A stretch of DNA of 64,000 nucleotides from an uncultured Collinsella sp. GTDB lineage: Bacteria; Actinomycetota; Coriobacteriia; Coriobacteriales; Coriobacteriaceae. The stretch spans positions 6,884-70,883 of the forward strand of contig CAJLRE010000003.1 of the NCBI GenBank assembly GCA_905208975.1, in the 5' to 3' direction. The translations under genes and the position numbers were made by a program. How positions within the stretch are numbered: position 1 is the stretch's first letter; each line of letters begins with the position of its first letter. The notes beneath the pieces were generated by a model. That model did not search any database. It was not told where the DNA came from and saw only the letters and a program-made list of their open reading frames with translations. Of this stretch, positions 1-8,606 are shown piece after piece.

Positions 1-78
1 AATTCGTGAAGGACCTCTCCGTCACCGAGACCGGCATCGAGGGCCTCAGAGTTGTCGACACCCGGTGTACCGCGATGT
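1..78 (+). pseudogene. 5' fragment of an rmlC-like dTDP-4-dehydrorhamnose 3,5-epimerase gene, truncated by transposase DNA
   Basis: Frame 3 of the plus strand reads in from the window edge as FVKDLSVTETGIEGLRVVDT and then runs into unrelated codons and a TAG at 76-78. The segment KDLSVTETGIEGLRVVDT resembles the N-terminal strand of RmlC-type epimerases, where it is normally followed by a GDxRGxF motif. That motif is absent because homology changes at about position 62 to antisense transposase sequence. Identification rests on about 20 residues and is tentative. An rmlC remnant would fit the glycan genes that follow. Confidence 0.4.
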
Positions 79-484
79 AGGTCTTCGCCGTGGTGAGGCC
101 GCCGGCGTAGTCCTGGCCGAGCAGCAGCTTGAATATCACCTGCGAGTTGGTGACGCCCTTTCGGAGGTCGTCCACCAGGCCGGTGTGCCCGTCGAGCACG
201 CCCGGCGCGGCCCTCCTCCCGTTGTTCCCGTGGGGCAGGGCCCTGAACCCGTGGGCCCCGATCGTTCTCGCCCGGGAGCGGGTGAGCCCCGTCCTCCTGC
301 AGAACTCCGCGAGGTTGCATGCCTGCGGTTCGAACCCGTCGCCCTCCTCCGCGGCCATCTCCCGGAGCGTCGCGTCTATAATCTCCTGTAAGTCATCGTG
401 TCTCTCGTTCACCTCAATGGTCTTCCTAACGCCGGCGTGTTGGCACCACCAGCGTAGTGACGGCGGGGAGGCCGCAGTGGCCAT
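62..484 (-). pseudogene. IS21-like (IstA-type) transposase, N-terminal fragment
   Basis: On the minus strand an open frame starts near 484 and runs off the window edge. It contains TIEVNERHDDL, an HTH-like stretch (LAEFCRRTGLTRSRARTIG), and then GVTNSQVIF-LLLGQDYAGGLTTAKTYI. The latter resembles the DNA-binding N-terminus of IS21-family transposases (a helix-turn-helix followed by a fork-type repeat read as AKTYI..HR). After the HR at about 62 the frame is simply antisense to the rmlC-like fragment, so the catalytic DDE domain is missing. The residue before TIEV is Lys (AAG), where an initiator Met would be expected, so the start may also be lost. The family call is from memory of related Coriobacteriia transposases. 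Confidence 0.5.
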
Positions 485-496
485 TATTCGGTGACC

Positions 497-548
497 GGAA
501 TCGGTCAAAATCGTTTGACTATTAGCGGCTAAAATCGCCTGGCGCTAA
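497..548. repeat. Degenerate direct repeat in the probable IS end
   Basis: Two 14-base units, TCGGTCAAAATCGT (501-514) and GCGGCTAAAATCGC (525-538), agree at 10 of 14 positions and lie 24 bases apart just outside the transposase start. IS21-family elements carry multiple terminal repeats of this type, so this is probably one end of the element. The other end is not in the window. Confidence 0.45.
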
Positions 549-659
549 CACCGTTGCTGCACGGGCAAAAACCAATGCAGGGCCCGGTAACTTAAAATCT
601 AATGTTAGAATAAAAACCAGTCTTCTAAAATAATTATTTATCTTTTTGTGGGGTCATCT

Positions 660-2702
660 ATGAGTTGGACACTATTGTTTCTTGAGGCTTTTGTTGTAGC
701 CATAGCATTGATTTTTCCGGGCTTGTTGGCTTCGCGTGCATTTGGCGTTCCATTTAAACTGTCTCTCTCTTTTGGCCCTGTAATCAGCGTATTCTTTTTG
801 GTCTTTATGGGTATCGTTCTCCGGTTTGTCGGTGTCTCCGGGGGCTATTTTGCTTTGATGATCTCGTTGTTCCTTTTTACCGTGGTCAGTGGCTTGGGTT
901 GTTTTTTACGTTTTCACGGACGAAGCGTATTTTTTGACTGTGATATCGTCTGTCTCCTGCCGTACCTGTGCGCCCTTGTCTTATCTGTTTCCGTGACAGT
1001 TTATTTATTTGTCCGTGGCATTGGTCTGCCGGATAACTTTCTTCAGGTATATGACAATTCGTTTCATTTGAGCGTTGTTCAGAGCATGAAACGTGCCTCT
1101 AGCTATTCAATCCTTTCGGTTGGATCGTATTTGGAGGCTGGATCCGAAGCGTTTAACCCTAATGCAAGTACCGGTTTTTATCCTGCCGCTTGGCATATCA
1201 TTGCTGCCCTCGTCTCGCGCACCTTCAATATCTCTGTTATGGCAGCCATTAATCTTACCAATTTTGTATTCACTGCGTTTGTGTTGCCCTTGGGCGTTCA
1301 GTCCTTGATTGCGGTTATAACCAAGGATGATGTGAGAAAGGGCATTTGCGCCGCTGTCGTTACGCTCGCTTCGACCGCCTTCCCTTGGGCTTTGCTCTAT
1401 TGGGGGCCCGTCTATCCTAATTTCGCTGCATTCTGTGCCATTCCTACTGTCGCCGCTGTTTTCATTTGGTTTATGCAAAGCATTGAGGATCCTCGCTCTG
1501 TGTGCGCGGCTCATTATTCTGTCCTTGTTACTTTGTTCTTGGGCATTGCTGCTCTAGTTTCATTGCAACCGAATGCAGTTTTTACGTTAGGCATTCTTTT
1601 GGTGCCTTCGATTGTTCCTTGCATGGGTGGTCTATTTGAACGCCAGTTGCTTCGCATGCAATCGATTCCGACCAAGTTTGCCTATTATACATCACGCGGA
1701 TTTGTGCTTTTAGCTGTTGTTGTCATTTGGTTTTTGATGACGAAAGCAAGCTTTTTACAGGAGGTCATCAACTTCCATTGGCCTTCCTTTACGTACATCT
1801 TTGATGCGGTGTGGAGGTCATTCTCCTTTTCCTTTAATGAGAATACGCCCTGTATTCTTCTTGCATGTCTGGTTGTCCTTGGTAGCCTCTGTGCCTTGGG
1901 CAATAGGTCCTTCCGTGGCTACTTCTTCGTCTATCTATTTTCCGCGGTTCTGTTTGTTGTCGATGCTACTCAAGACGGTTTTATCAGGCATTTCCTTACA
2001 GGCTTTTGGTATACAGACCAATATCGCGTCGCTGCGATGGTTGCGCTGTTCAGCGTTCCACTTTCGACACTTGGACTTGATTTTATTCTCTGCAAAGCTC
2101 AGAATGCTTTTTCTACTTCTGATGGGATAGATTGGTCGCCTAATTATCTCTCCCAAGTCTTTTGCATCATTTTGATTGCTTGCGGCTTGTTTTGGCCTGA
2201 AAGCGTCAATTCTGCCGTCAGCAATTATTCGCCGGTCGGTTTCACTAAGAGTGTGTTTAATTACATGTATAGCATCAATGATATCGATAATAATCTGACA
2301 TCTGATGAGCTGGCATTCCTTGGCGAGGTCAAGCAAACAGCCGGAGATGAACCGATTATCAACAATCCCTTTGACGGCAGTGCTTATGGATATGCTACAA
2401 GCGATCTCAATCTTATGTATCGAAAGTTTAGCTGTCTTGGTGAAGGCGAGACAATGGCAAGCGGACAAATTCGCCATGGACTCTGCCGTATTTCCCATGA
2501 TTCTGGGATTGCGAACGACGTTAAGCAGACTGGTGCTAAGTATCTTCTCGTTTTGGATTATGGTGAGAGCGGGCGTGAGGGCATAGATATGCCTGGCTAT
2601 CACAAGTCTGACTGGACGGGTATTGATTCGATAGATGATTCTACTCCCGGCTTTTCGCTTGTTTTAAGCAAAAAAGATATGCGCCTCTACTTAATTGAAT
2701 AG
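660..2702 (+). CDS. Large multipass membrane protein, DUF6541-like
   Basis: This 680-residue protein has about 13 hydrophobic segments in its first ~510 residues, followed by a ~160-residue hydrophilic tail that is probably extracytoplasmic. The layout (many TM helices with a long first-half loop, then a soluble C-terminus) matches DUF6541-type proteins of Actinomycetota, which sit among surface-polysaccharide genes and look like GT-C glycosyltransferases. No catalytic residues could be assigned. A GTG at 648 is in frame, but the ATG at 660 is preceded by GTGGGG at a good distance, so 660 is preferred. Base composition is AT-richer than the housekeeping genes downstream. The gene is convergent with the acyltransferase gene that follows. 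Confidence 0.6.
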   Translation: MSWTLLFLEAFVVAIALIFPGLLASRAFGVPFKLSLSFGPVISVFFLVFMGIVLRFVGVSGGYFALMISLFLFTVVSGLGCFLRFHGRSVFFDCDIVCLLPYLCALVLSVSVTVYLFVRGIGLPDNFLQVYDNSFHLSVVQSMKRASSYSILSVGSYLEAGSEAFNPNASTGFYPAAWHIIAALVSRTFNISVMAAINLTNFVFTAFVLPLGVQSLIAVITKDDVRKGICAAVVTLASTAFPWALLYWGPVYPNFAAFCAIPTVAAVFIWFMQSIEDPRSVCAAHYSVLVTLFLGIAALVSLQPNAVFTLGILLVPSIVPCMGGLFERQLLRMQSIPTKFAYYTSRGFVLLAVVVIWFLMTKASFLQEVINFHWPSFTYIFDAVWRSFSFSFNENTPCILLACLVVLGSLCALGNRSFRGYFFVYLFSAVLFVVDATQDGFIRHFLTGFWYTDQYRVAAMVALFSVPLSTLGLDFILCKAQNAFSTSDGIDWSPNYLSQVFCIILIACGLFWPESVNSAVSNYSPVGFTKSVFNYMYSINDIDNNLTSDELAFLGEVKQTAGDEPIINNPFDGSAYGYATSDLNLMYRKFSCLGEGETMASGQIRHGLCRISHDSGIANDVKQTGAKYLLVLDYGESGREGIDMPGYHKSDWTGIDSIDDSTPGFSLVLSKKDMRLYLIE

Positions 2703-2708
2703 AGGCGC
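2669..2708 (-). terminator. Intrinsic terminator of the minus-strand acyltransferase gene
   Basis: A 9-bp stem (GCGCCTCTA 2681-2689 with TAGAGGCGC 2700-2708) has a 10-base loop. On the minus strand it is followed by ATATCTTTTTT. The hairpin lies inside the end of the preceding plus-strand gene and includes its TAG stop. There is no U-tract on the plus side, so it is directional. Confidence 0.75.
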
Positions 2709-2734
2709 TGTCCTCAATTCGGGGTATTTAGGTT

Positions 2735-3772
2735 TTATCGTCTTGCTTGACTCTTTTGTCTTGACTGGAAATACCATTTTGAAATCGGGCGTGGAAGCAT
2801 GTGTAGGATGCTCGTGAGTAGTGCAATGATAGCGAAACGGACAATCAGATATCCGATCCACGGCGTTAGTGGAAGGCTCTCGACGATTCCAGAAACGTGT
2901 TGATAGGGAAACACATTCAACTCAATAAGATGCATGCAGAAGAGCGGGAGCGTGTACTTTCCGATCCAAGCGATGGGCTTCGTGACGCGTGGAATATGCT
3001 TGCAAGCCATTTGGCATAGCTTGAGAATCACCAATGAACCAAAAATGCTCCCGATGACATCCTGCGTCCCGTTAACGTAGGTGTTTGTCACCATGTAAAG
3101 CTTTCCAAAGCATAGGGCTGAGTAGCCCCATATTCCCGCCATGAACAACCAGCAGATGGGTTCGATTGAGTTTTCATCGAGTAGGGCGTGCTTTCGAATG
3201 ATCTGTCCAATGTACAAAAAGAGCGTTGCACTTAATGCCTGTAGGATGCTCCAAGGAAGCCAAACGATTTGGGCCAGAACGTTGCCGCAGAAGAAAAAAC
3301 CCAGAACCAAAATTGCGGGATGTCGAAATTGATTAACGACGGTCAGGAGCATTTTGCCAAAGAAAAGCGCGAAGAGATACCAAAGGGCTCCGATAGCGGA
3401 TACGAATGCTGGGGTTGCGGGCGTGATACCTCCACAGCCGTAGAGGCTTGCCATAAACCAGTGGTTTGCCATCTCTGTTGGGTTAGTTTTCCCTGTTAAG
3501 ACTGCCCCTAAGAACGAGCATCCAATTACGCCTATACAGGTAATCAGATAAGGCATCAGAAGCGATTTGGCATTCTTTTTAACGTAGTCGGGTGTGAGTT
3601 TAGCCTCGGGCTTGCTAAAGAATCCGCTGACAATAAAAAAGAGAGGCATATCAAATGAGTAGAAAATAGAGGCAAGCCTATCTGGTGTCCCCAGATATGT
3701 TGAGTGGCCAATGATGACGCCGGCAAGTGCTATTGCTTTTGCGACATCAAACTCGGGATATCTTTTTTTCAC
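2735..3772 (-). CDS. Acyltransferase-3 family membrane O-acyltransferase
   Basis: This 345-residue protein belongs to the acyltransferase-3 family (PF01757; OafA/fucose 4-O-acetylase type), whose members transfer acetyl or other acyl groups to cell-surface sugars. The N-terminus shows the typical FDVAKAIALAGVIIGHS segment with the conserved His in helix 1, then FYSFDMPLFFIVSGFF in helix 2. About ten membrane helices follow to the C-terminus. It is a single gene between a DUF6541-like gene (convergent) and a glycosyltransferase (divergent), which suggests modification of the polymer made by the neighbours. The acyl donor and acceptor cannot be read from the sequence. Confidence 0.8.
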   Translation of the reverse strand: MKKRYPEFDVAKAIALAGVIIGHSTYLGTPDRLASIFYSFDMPLFFIVSGFFSKPEAKLTPDYVKKNAKSLLMPYLITCIGVIGCSFLGAVLTGKTNPTEMANHWFMASLYGCGGITPATPAFVSAIGALWYLFALFFGKMLLTVVNQFRHPAILVLGFFFCGNVLAQIVWLPWSILQALSATLFLYIGQIIRKHALLDENSIEPICWLFMAGIWGYSALCFGKLYMVTNTYVNGTQDVIGSIFGSLVILKLCQMACKHIPRVTKPIAWIGKYTLPLFCMHLIELNVFPYQHVSGIVESLPLTPWIGYLIVRFAIIALLTSILHMLPRPISKWYFQSRQKSQARR

Positions 3773-3937
3773 TGAATACTCCTTATTGGGGGTCGAAATT
3801 ATTTGAACGTCCTTGTCCGTTCACGCCGTTAACGTGGGCATTTCAATAGATGTTTAACTGCTTGTATTGAGTTTAGCTTACGGTCTCCTTGTTTGCAGGG
3901 TGCAGTCTTTGGGGATTCGGTCTCGTTCAGAGCCATT

Positions 3938-3946
3938 TGTTATAAT
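3938..3946 (+). promoter_or_regulatory. Extended -10 promoter element for the glycosyltransferase pair
   Basis: TGTTATAAT is a perfect extended -10 (TGnTATAAT) 52 bases before the GTG start at 3998. No good -35 is seen 17 bases upstream, as is usual for extended -10 promoters. Confidence 0.6.
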
Positions 3947-3997
3947 CGATTCATTTGAGTTGCATACCATATGTGTCATGCTTGTATTGGAGTCATT

Positions 3998-5113
3998 GTG
4001 TCGCAAAACCAGCCGCTCGTTTCGGTACTCGTGCCTATTTGCAATGTCGAGAAATATCTCGATGAGTGCCTTAGCTCTCTGAAGAATCAGACTCTCAAAG
4101 ATATTGAAATCATCTGCATCAACGATGGCTCCACGGACTCTTCGTTTGAGATTATGAATAGATATGCGTCCGAAGATTCTCGCTTTGTTATTATCGATAA
4201 ACCAAATTCCGGCTACGGTGACTCAATGAATCGCGGTCTTGAGATCTCGCGCGGTAAGTACATCGCCATTCTCGAGTCTGATGATTTCCTGGATGCCGAT
4301 GCCCTTGAGTTTATGGTTCAGCAAGCTGAAGACAACGCGCTCGATCTGTTTAAATGCAATTTCTGGCTCTATTGGTCGTCTTGCGATAGTTCCAGGCTTA
4401 ATCGTCATGACGCCTATTTTCCCGCGATGAGCCAAGAACTGATCGGCATGGGCGTTCATAGGCCCATCGATGCGCCTGACGCCTTCTGGGCCAAGCCGTC
4501 CATCTGGTCTGCGCTGTACCGGAAAGACTTTTTGGCTTCCAATAACATCTCGTTTCTTCCTACTCCAGGAGCATCCTTCCAGGACACGAGCTTCACTTTT
4601 AAGGTCCTTGCCTGTGCGCGGCGCGCAATGTATTCGGGAAAGGCGTTTTTGCACTATCGCCAGGACAATGAACACTCGTCGGTGAATAATCCGGGCAAGG
4701 TATTTTGTGTTTGCGATGAGCATCATGAGATGATGCGCTTCCTTAATGAGGACCGCCCTGATCTCAAACCGGCGCTGGATCCCATTCGCGCAAAGGTAAA
4801 GTTCTATAACTACGATTGGAATCTTAATAGGTTGGCTCCTGAACTCCGTCGTGATTTCATCGCCGTCTTTTCGTCTGAAATGGCCGAAGAGCTGCAGTCG
4901 AATAACATTATTTGTGCCGAGGCTCCGTTTGATCGTTATGGGTTTAATCCTGTTGAGTTTGCTCGTGCTAAGGACTTTGCTGAGAATGCGGATCTTCTCG
5001 CGGTCCAGTATTCGCTTATGGGATCCGGTAAATTCAATACGATTCGCGAGTACTTTGTGGCTGGCGGCTTTTCTATGGTGGTTCGTATGATGAAGAGAAA
5101 GCTTCGTCGTTAA
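3998..5113 (+). CDS. Family 2 glycosyltransferase
   Basis: This 371-residue protein has an N-terminal GT-A fold of glycosyltransferase family 2. PLVSVLVPICNVEKYL opens the domain, INDGSTDSS follows, and ESDDF supplies the DxD-like metal and nucleotide-sugar site near residue 90. The C-terminal ~170 residues are variable and fit the group that decorates wall or capsular polysaccharides. A longer ORF begins with ATG at 3971, but GTG 3998 has GGAG five bases upstream and yields the usual short lead into the first strand, so it is preferred. The stop is followed one base later by the next glycosyltransferase start, so the two are co-transcribed. Confidence 0.85.
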   Translation: MSQNQPLVSVLVPICNVEKYLDECLSSLKNQTLKDIEIICINDGSTDSSFEIMNRYASEDSRFVIIDKPNSGYGDSMNRGLEISRGKYIAILESDDFLDADALEFMVQQAEDNALDLFKCNFWLYWSSCDSSRLNRHDAYFPAMSQELIGMGVHRPIDAPDAFWAKPSIWSALYRKDFLASNNISFLPTPGASFQDTSFTFKVLACARRAMYSGKAFLHYRQDNEHSSVNNPGKVFCVCDEHHEMMRFLNEDRPDLKPALDPIRAKVKFYNYDWNLNRLAPELRRDFIAVFSSEMAEELQSNNIICAEAPFDRYGFNPVEFARAKDFAENADLLAVQYSLMGSGKFNTIREYFVAGGFSMVVRMMKRKLRR

Positions 5114-5114
5114 T

Positions 5115-6293
5115 ATGTCTTCTTCATATTGCCCGTTGCTGTCGATCGTTGTCCCTGTTTATAACGTCGGCGGCTACTTACTGGATACCCTCGACTCGAT
5201 TGCGGCTCAATCATACAACAATATCGAGATTATCTGTGTTGATGATGGATCCACAGATGGGTCGGGCGAGCTGCTCGACCTGTATGCCGCTCGCGATTCT
5301 CGATTTGCTATCTATCACGAAGTTAACCGGGGAGTTTCCGCTGCTAGAAACTTTGGTATCGATAAGGCTCGTGGTGAGATTATCCTTTTTGTCGATGCCG
5401 ATGACTTACTTAAGCCTAATGCCTGTGATGTCGTTCGCCAGGCCTTCGACAATGACAGCCAGGTGGATATTTTAAAGTTCTCCGCCGATCCCTTTCCGAT
5501 CGAGCTTTCCAATCCGTGGCTTACGTCGACGTTGTCATTAGATGATGAAGAGTATTTCGGCTACAGCGATAAGCTCGTCTTTTATGCTAAGACTAGGCCG
5601 TTCCCCTGGAATGGAGCTTATCGCCTTTCCTTCTTGCGCGACCATGAGCTCTATTTTCCTGTCGGATTGACTCTTGGCGAGGACCAGGTGTTTTCGTTCG
5701 CTACGCTTGGAAGGTCTTCTCGCACAAAGCTTCTTTCTGATTCACTTTATGAATACCGCTTATCTCGCAAGGACTCTGCGATGTGCGTGATGGCGCAGGA
5801 TGAGAAACTGCGCCTGCAGAAGCATTTGCAAGTGGTTGATCGAATCATGGCGGATTGGGCCAAGCAGGGGAGATTCGAAGGAGAGTCCGGCCGTTCCATG
5901 CTGCTCTTTGTTGCAGACTTTCTCATTTTTGATGTTCTTGATCTTGAAGATCAGGAAGACCGCAAAGAACTCCTAAGCGAGCTACAGCGCATTTTGTCCA
6001 CGCATTTGACGATTGATGAAATTGCCCAAATGCTGTCGGGCGATAGAATCTTGAAGTTTTACCAGCAGCTTCTTGATCATGATGGCCCGTCTTCGTTTGG
6101 CGCATCAAGCGTTTATTCGTTTGTTGCCGAACTAAAGGGTTATAAGGCGGCGGTGTTTATGTTTATCGATCGTACTAAATCTTCGCTACTCGCTGCCTGC
6201 GGCGTCTCGCCTGCGAAGGATGTGCGGGACGATTTATTTGAAGATGCGCCAACCATTTCCGAGGCAATTGAGGCACTTGAAACTCGCTCATAA
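5115..6293 (+). CDS. Family 2 glycosyltransferase
   Basis: This 392-residue protein is a second GT2 enzyme, with LLSIVVPVYNVGGYL, VDDGSTDGS and the metal-binding FVDADD near residue 96. Its first ~120 residues align well by eye with the preceding gene, suggesting an old duplication, but the C-terminal halves have diverged, so donor or acceptor specificity probably differs. Spacing to the upstream gene is a single base, which implies translational coupling. The sugar transferred is unknown. It ends before a strong bidirectional hairpin. Confidence 0.85.
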   Translation: MSSSYCPLLSIVVPVYNVGGYLLDTLDSIAAQSYNNIEIICVDDGSTDGSGELLDLYAARDSRFAIYHEVNRGVSAARNFGIDKARGEIILFVDADDLLKPNACDVVRQAFDNDSQVDILKFSADPFPIELSNPWLTSTLSLDDEEYFGYSDKLVFYAKTRPFPWNGAYRLSFLRDHELYFPVGLTLGEDQVFSFATLGRSSRTKLLSDSLYEYRLSRKDSAMCVMAQDEKLRLQKHLQVVDRIMADWAKQGRFEGESGRSMLLFVADFLIFDVLDLEDQEDRKELLSELQRILSTHLTIDEIAQMLSGDRILKFYQQLLDHDGPSSFGASSVYSFVAELKGYKAAVFMFIDRTKSSLLAACGVSPAKDVRDDLFEDAPTISEAIEALETRS

Positions 6294-6337
6294 TATGTTT
6301 ATAGCTGAGGTGCTGTTCGTTTAGAGTTTTAAAAGAG

Positions 6338-6367
6338 AGGCGGCTAGGATTTTGATCTTAGCCGCCT
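6338..6367. terminator. Bidirectional intrinsic terminator between convergent genes
   Basis: A 13-bp stem (6338-6350 with 6355-6367, one G-T wobble) closes a TTTG loop. It is flanked by ATTTATC on the plus side and CTCTTTT on the minus side. It separates the glycosyltransferase pair from the convergent acyltransferase gene. Confidence 0.85.
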
Positions 6368-6414
6368 ATTTATCATGCAAATTGATATGAAAATCCGTTC
6401 GCAGTTGAATTGAC

Positions 6415-7500
6415 CTATCCTGCGGCTTTCAGGCGGCGCTGCTTAAGCTTCGTCTGAATGGGTTCAATGACGAACGTGTCGACGATCGAGGCTATTGTCA
6501 GTGCCGTACCATATGCCAGCACTGTCGCTGATACCCAAGTGATCAGTCTTAACGGCCATGCGAGCGTCGCGTAGCCACTGTGTAGTACGCCTATATAGAT
6601 GACGTCGATGGCAAATTCAATCGTTGCGTATTGTAGGAGGTAGATGGAATAAGATCTTTTTGCGGTCCATTCGATAAGCTTAGAAAGCGATTTCGATTGG
6701 TGTTTAATTCCATCAAACGTGATAAATATGGCGACGGTAACGATCATCCAGTTGAAACTTGGGTCAGATCTATCTAGTCCAAAATATGCGCTAGCAATAT
6801 CTATGATGAAGAACAATGCGCCTGACACCATAATAAAATGGGTTTCACGCGTGTCTAGCAATGGGGCAACCCTCTTGATGAAATATCCCATGCAAAAGAA
6901 TGTGAAATACGTTCCTCCGAGAAGCGATCGCGGAATAATGCGTTGAAGCATGCTTATGGCCGCCGCAAAGGTGACATGCTGAGAGCTGATGAGCAAAGAG
7001 TATGCTGCGGATGACAGTCCACCCCATGCATAGATTCCTAAGGTCACAAACAGGGCAATTTTGCAGGTACGATCATCGAGGGCGTCGAACATTTTGGACA
7101 GTACCGGTGCTACTAAAATGAACGGAATGAGTGCCGGGACAAACCACCAGCCACCTTGAATCAAGCCGCTCGTGTATCTGATGAAGTTGGTGTCCGTAAC
7201 TGAGCCTGTCGTAGCCTTGTATACGTAAAGAAGTCCTGCATATACAAAGATGGGAAGCAATAACGACAGGGCTTTACCAAAGAGGTAATCCTTGTAGCTT
7301 TTCTTTAGGGGCCTTAATGCGAAATAGCCCGACAGGCAGAAGAATATCGGGTCGCAAATAATGGCGCCTGTGCCTACTATCACGCCAGCGTTAATGCCGC
7401 GAAAACTGCCCAGTTGCGGTGCGATGTGAACAACAACAACTAAAAACATTGAGAGGGCTCTTAGAAGATCCCAGTTTGTAAGGCGCTTATTAGTGTTCAT
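6415..7500 (-). CDS. Acyltransferase-3 family membrane O-acyltransferase
   Basis: This 361-residue polytopic protein is a second PF01757 member. The N-terminus reads WDLLRALSMFLVVVVHIAPQ with the conserved helix-1 His, then ICDPIFFCLSGYFAL for helix 2. Ten or so helices cover the rest and the tail is basic (KLKQRRLK). It is only distantly similar to the acyltransferase at 2735-3772, so it probably acts on a different position or polymer. It lies 6 bases downstream of the GtrB-like glycosyltransferase and is likely its operon partner. Confidence 0.8.
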   Translation of the reverse strand: MNTNKRLTNWDLLRALSMFLVVVVHIAPQLGSFRGINAGVIVGTGAIICDPIFFCLSGYFALRPLKKSYKDYLFGKALSLLLPIFVYAGLLYVYKATTGSVTDTNFIRYTSGLIQGGWWFVPALIPFILVAPVLSKMFDALDDRTCKIALFVTLGIYAWGGLSSAAYSLLISSQHVTFAAAISMLQRIIPRSLLGGTYFTFFCMGYFIKRVAPLLDTRETHFIMVSGALFFIIDIASAYFGLDRSDPSFNWMIVTVAIFITFDGIKHQSKSLSKLIEWTAKRSYSIYLLQYATIEFAIDVIYIGVLHSGYATLAWPLRLITWVSATVLAYGTALTIASIVDTFVIEPIQTKLKQRRLKAAG

Positions 7501-7506
7501 TGAAGC

Positions 7507-8460
7507 CTACTCACCTATTGAATTGCGCGTTTTGTATACCTGAAGCTCCCATTGTTTCTTTTCGACCTTGGCGACCGAGTCGAGGATGAAGCCCGTTGCC
7601 AGGCTGAGGCCGCACAGGAACATGAAACACGCGGCGAGCATGGCAGTTGGAAAGCGGGGAACCAGCCCGGTGTGGAAATACTCTACGATGATGGGGATGC
7701 CGAGCGCGAGGCCGATGGCGGCGAAGATCAGGGCGATGAGGCTGAAGAATTTGAGCGGTCGGTAGTCCTTGAAGAGCGTGCCGATCATGGCGATGACCTT
7801 GATGCCGTCGCCGACCGTGTCGAGTTTGGACACTGAACCAGCGGGGCGGTCCCGGTACTCCACCGGGACATCCTTAATTCGCCAACGGTGATCGACGGCG
7901 TGGATGGAGAGCTCGGTCTCGATCTGGAAGCCCTCGCTCAGGACGGGGAACGTCTTGACGAATGGCTGGCCCATGGCGCGGTACCCCGTCATGACGTCTT
8001 CGAAGCTGTAACCGTAGATCCACTTGATCATGGCGCGGACCAGGTTGTTCCCGAAACCGTGGAAGGCGCGCTTGTTTTCCTCGGTGTAAGTGCCGTTGGA
8101 GAGGCGGTCGCCCACGGTCATATCCGCCTCTCCCGCAAGGATAGGGTCGCAGAGCGCTCGGGCTGCCTCGGCGGGATACGTGTCGTCGCCGTCGACCATG
8201 AGGTAACAGCCTGCGTCGATGTCGCGGAACATCTGACGGCACACGTTGCCCTTTCCCTGGCGCGGTTCGAGCCGCACCGTGGCGCCGTGCTCCAAGGCAA
8301 TCTGGGACGTCCCATCGGTTGAGTTATTGTCGTAGACGTAGACCGTGGCTCCGGGGAGTTCGCGGTGGAAATCGTCTATGACCTTACCTATGGTGACGGC
8401 CTCGTTATAGCAGGGAATGATAACCGCTGTGTTTGTATAGTCCAAGATGAATGCCCCCAT
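7507..8460 (-). CDS. GtrB/DPM-like polyprenyl-phosphate glycosyltransferase with two C-terminal membrane helices
   Basis: This 317-residue GT2 protein starts with TAVIIPCYNEAVTIGKV, then YDNNSTDGT, and has VDGDDTYP as the metal and nucleotide-sugar site near residue 90. Two hydrophobic helices follow at about 240-265 and 275-297. This is the build of GtrB/dolichol-phosphate-mannose-synthase-like enzymes that load a sugar onto undecaprenyl phosphate at the inner membrane face. GVTGYRAM- and QIETEL-like segments are also typical. The ATG at 8460 has no ribosome binding site. An in-frame TTG at 8445, preceded by GGGGG, may be the true start. The DNA is clearly GC-richer than the flanking acyltransferase gene. 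Confidence 0.8.
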   Translation of the reverse strand: MGAFILDYTNTAVIIPCYNEAVTIGKVIDDFHRELPGATVYVYDNNSTDGTSQIALEHGATVRLEPRQGKGNVCRQMFRDIDAGCYLMVDGDDTYPAEAARALCDPILAGEADMTVGDRLSNGTYTEENKRAFHGFGNNLVRAMIKWIYGYSFEDVMTGYRAMGQPFVKTFPVLSEGFQIETELSIHAVDHRWRIKDVPVEYRDRPAGSVSKLDTVGDGIKVIAMIGTLFKDYRPLKFFSLIALIFAAIGLALGIPIIVEYFHTGLVPRFPTAMLAACFMFLCGLSLATGFILDSVAKVEKKQWELQVYKTRNSIGE

Positions 8461-8478
8461 AACTTATTACGGGTTGTT

Positions 8479-8484
8479 AGTATA
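8479..8484 (-). promoter_or_regulatory. Candidate -10 box for the GtrB-like gene
   Basis: TATACT on the minus strand lies about 20 bases before the ATG at 8460. No convincing -35 is visible. Confidence 0.35.
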
Positions 8485-8563
8485 CCTGCCGTCAGATGCC
8501 TGTATTTGATATGGGGTACTTTTCCAGATTTACATCGCTGGGTTAGTTGCCGTCTTTGAAGGC

Positions 8564-8569
8564 TATACT
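8564..8569 (+). promoter_or_regulatory. Candidate -10 box for the polysaccharide exporter genes
   Basis: TATACT at 8564-8569 lies 38 bases before the preferred GTG start of the permease gene. The -35 region is weak. Confidence 0.4.
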
Positions 8570-8606
8570 TTCCACTGTTATGAATTACGAGACAAGGAGA
8601 TGGTCC

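Noticed and set aside
65..494. Two plus-strand frames of 108 and 121 codons
   Set aside because: The minus-strand transposase reading explains this region, and these frames have no ribosome binding site.
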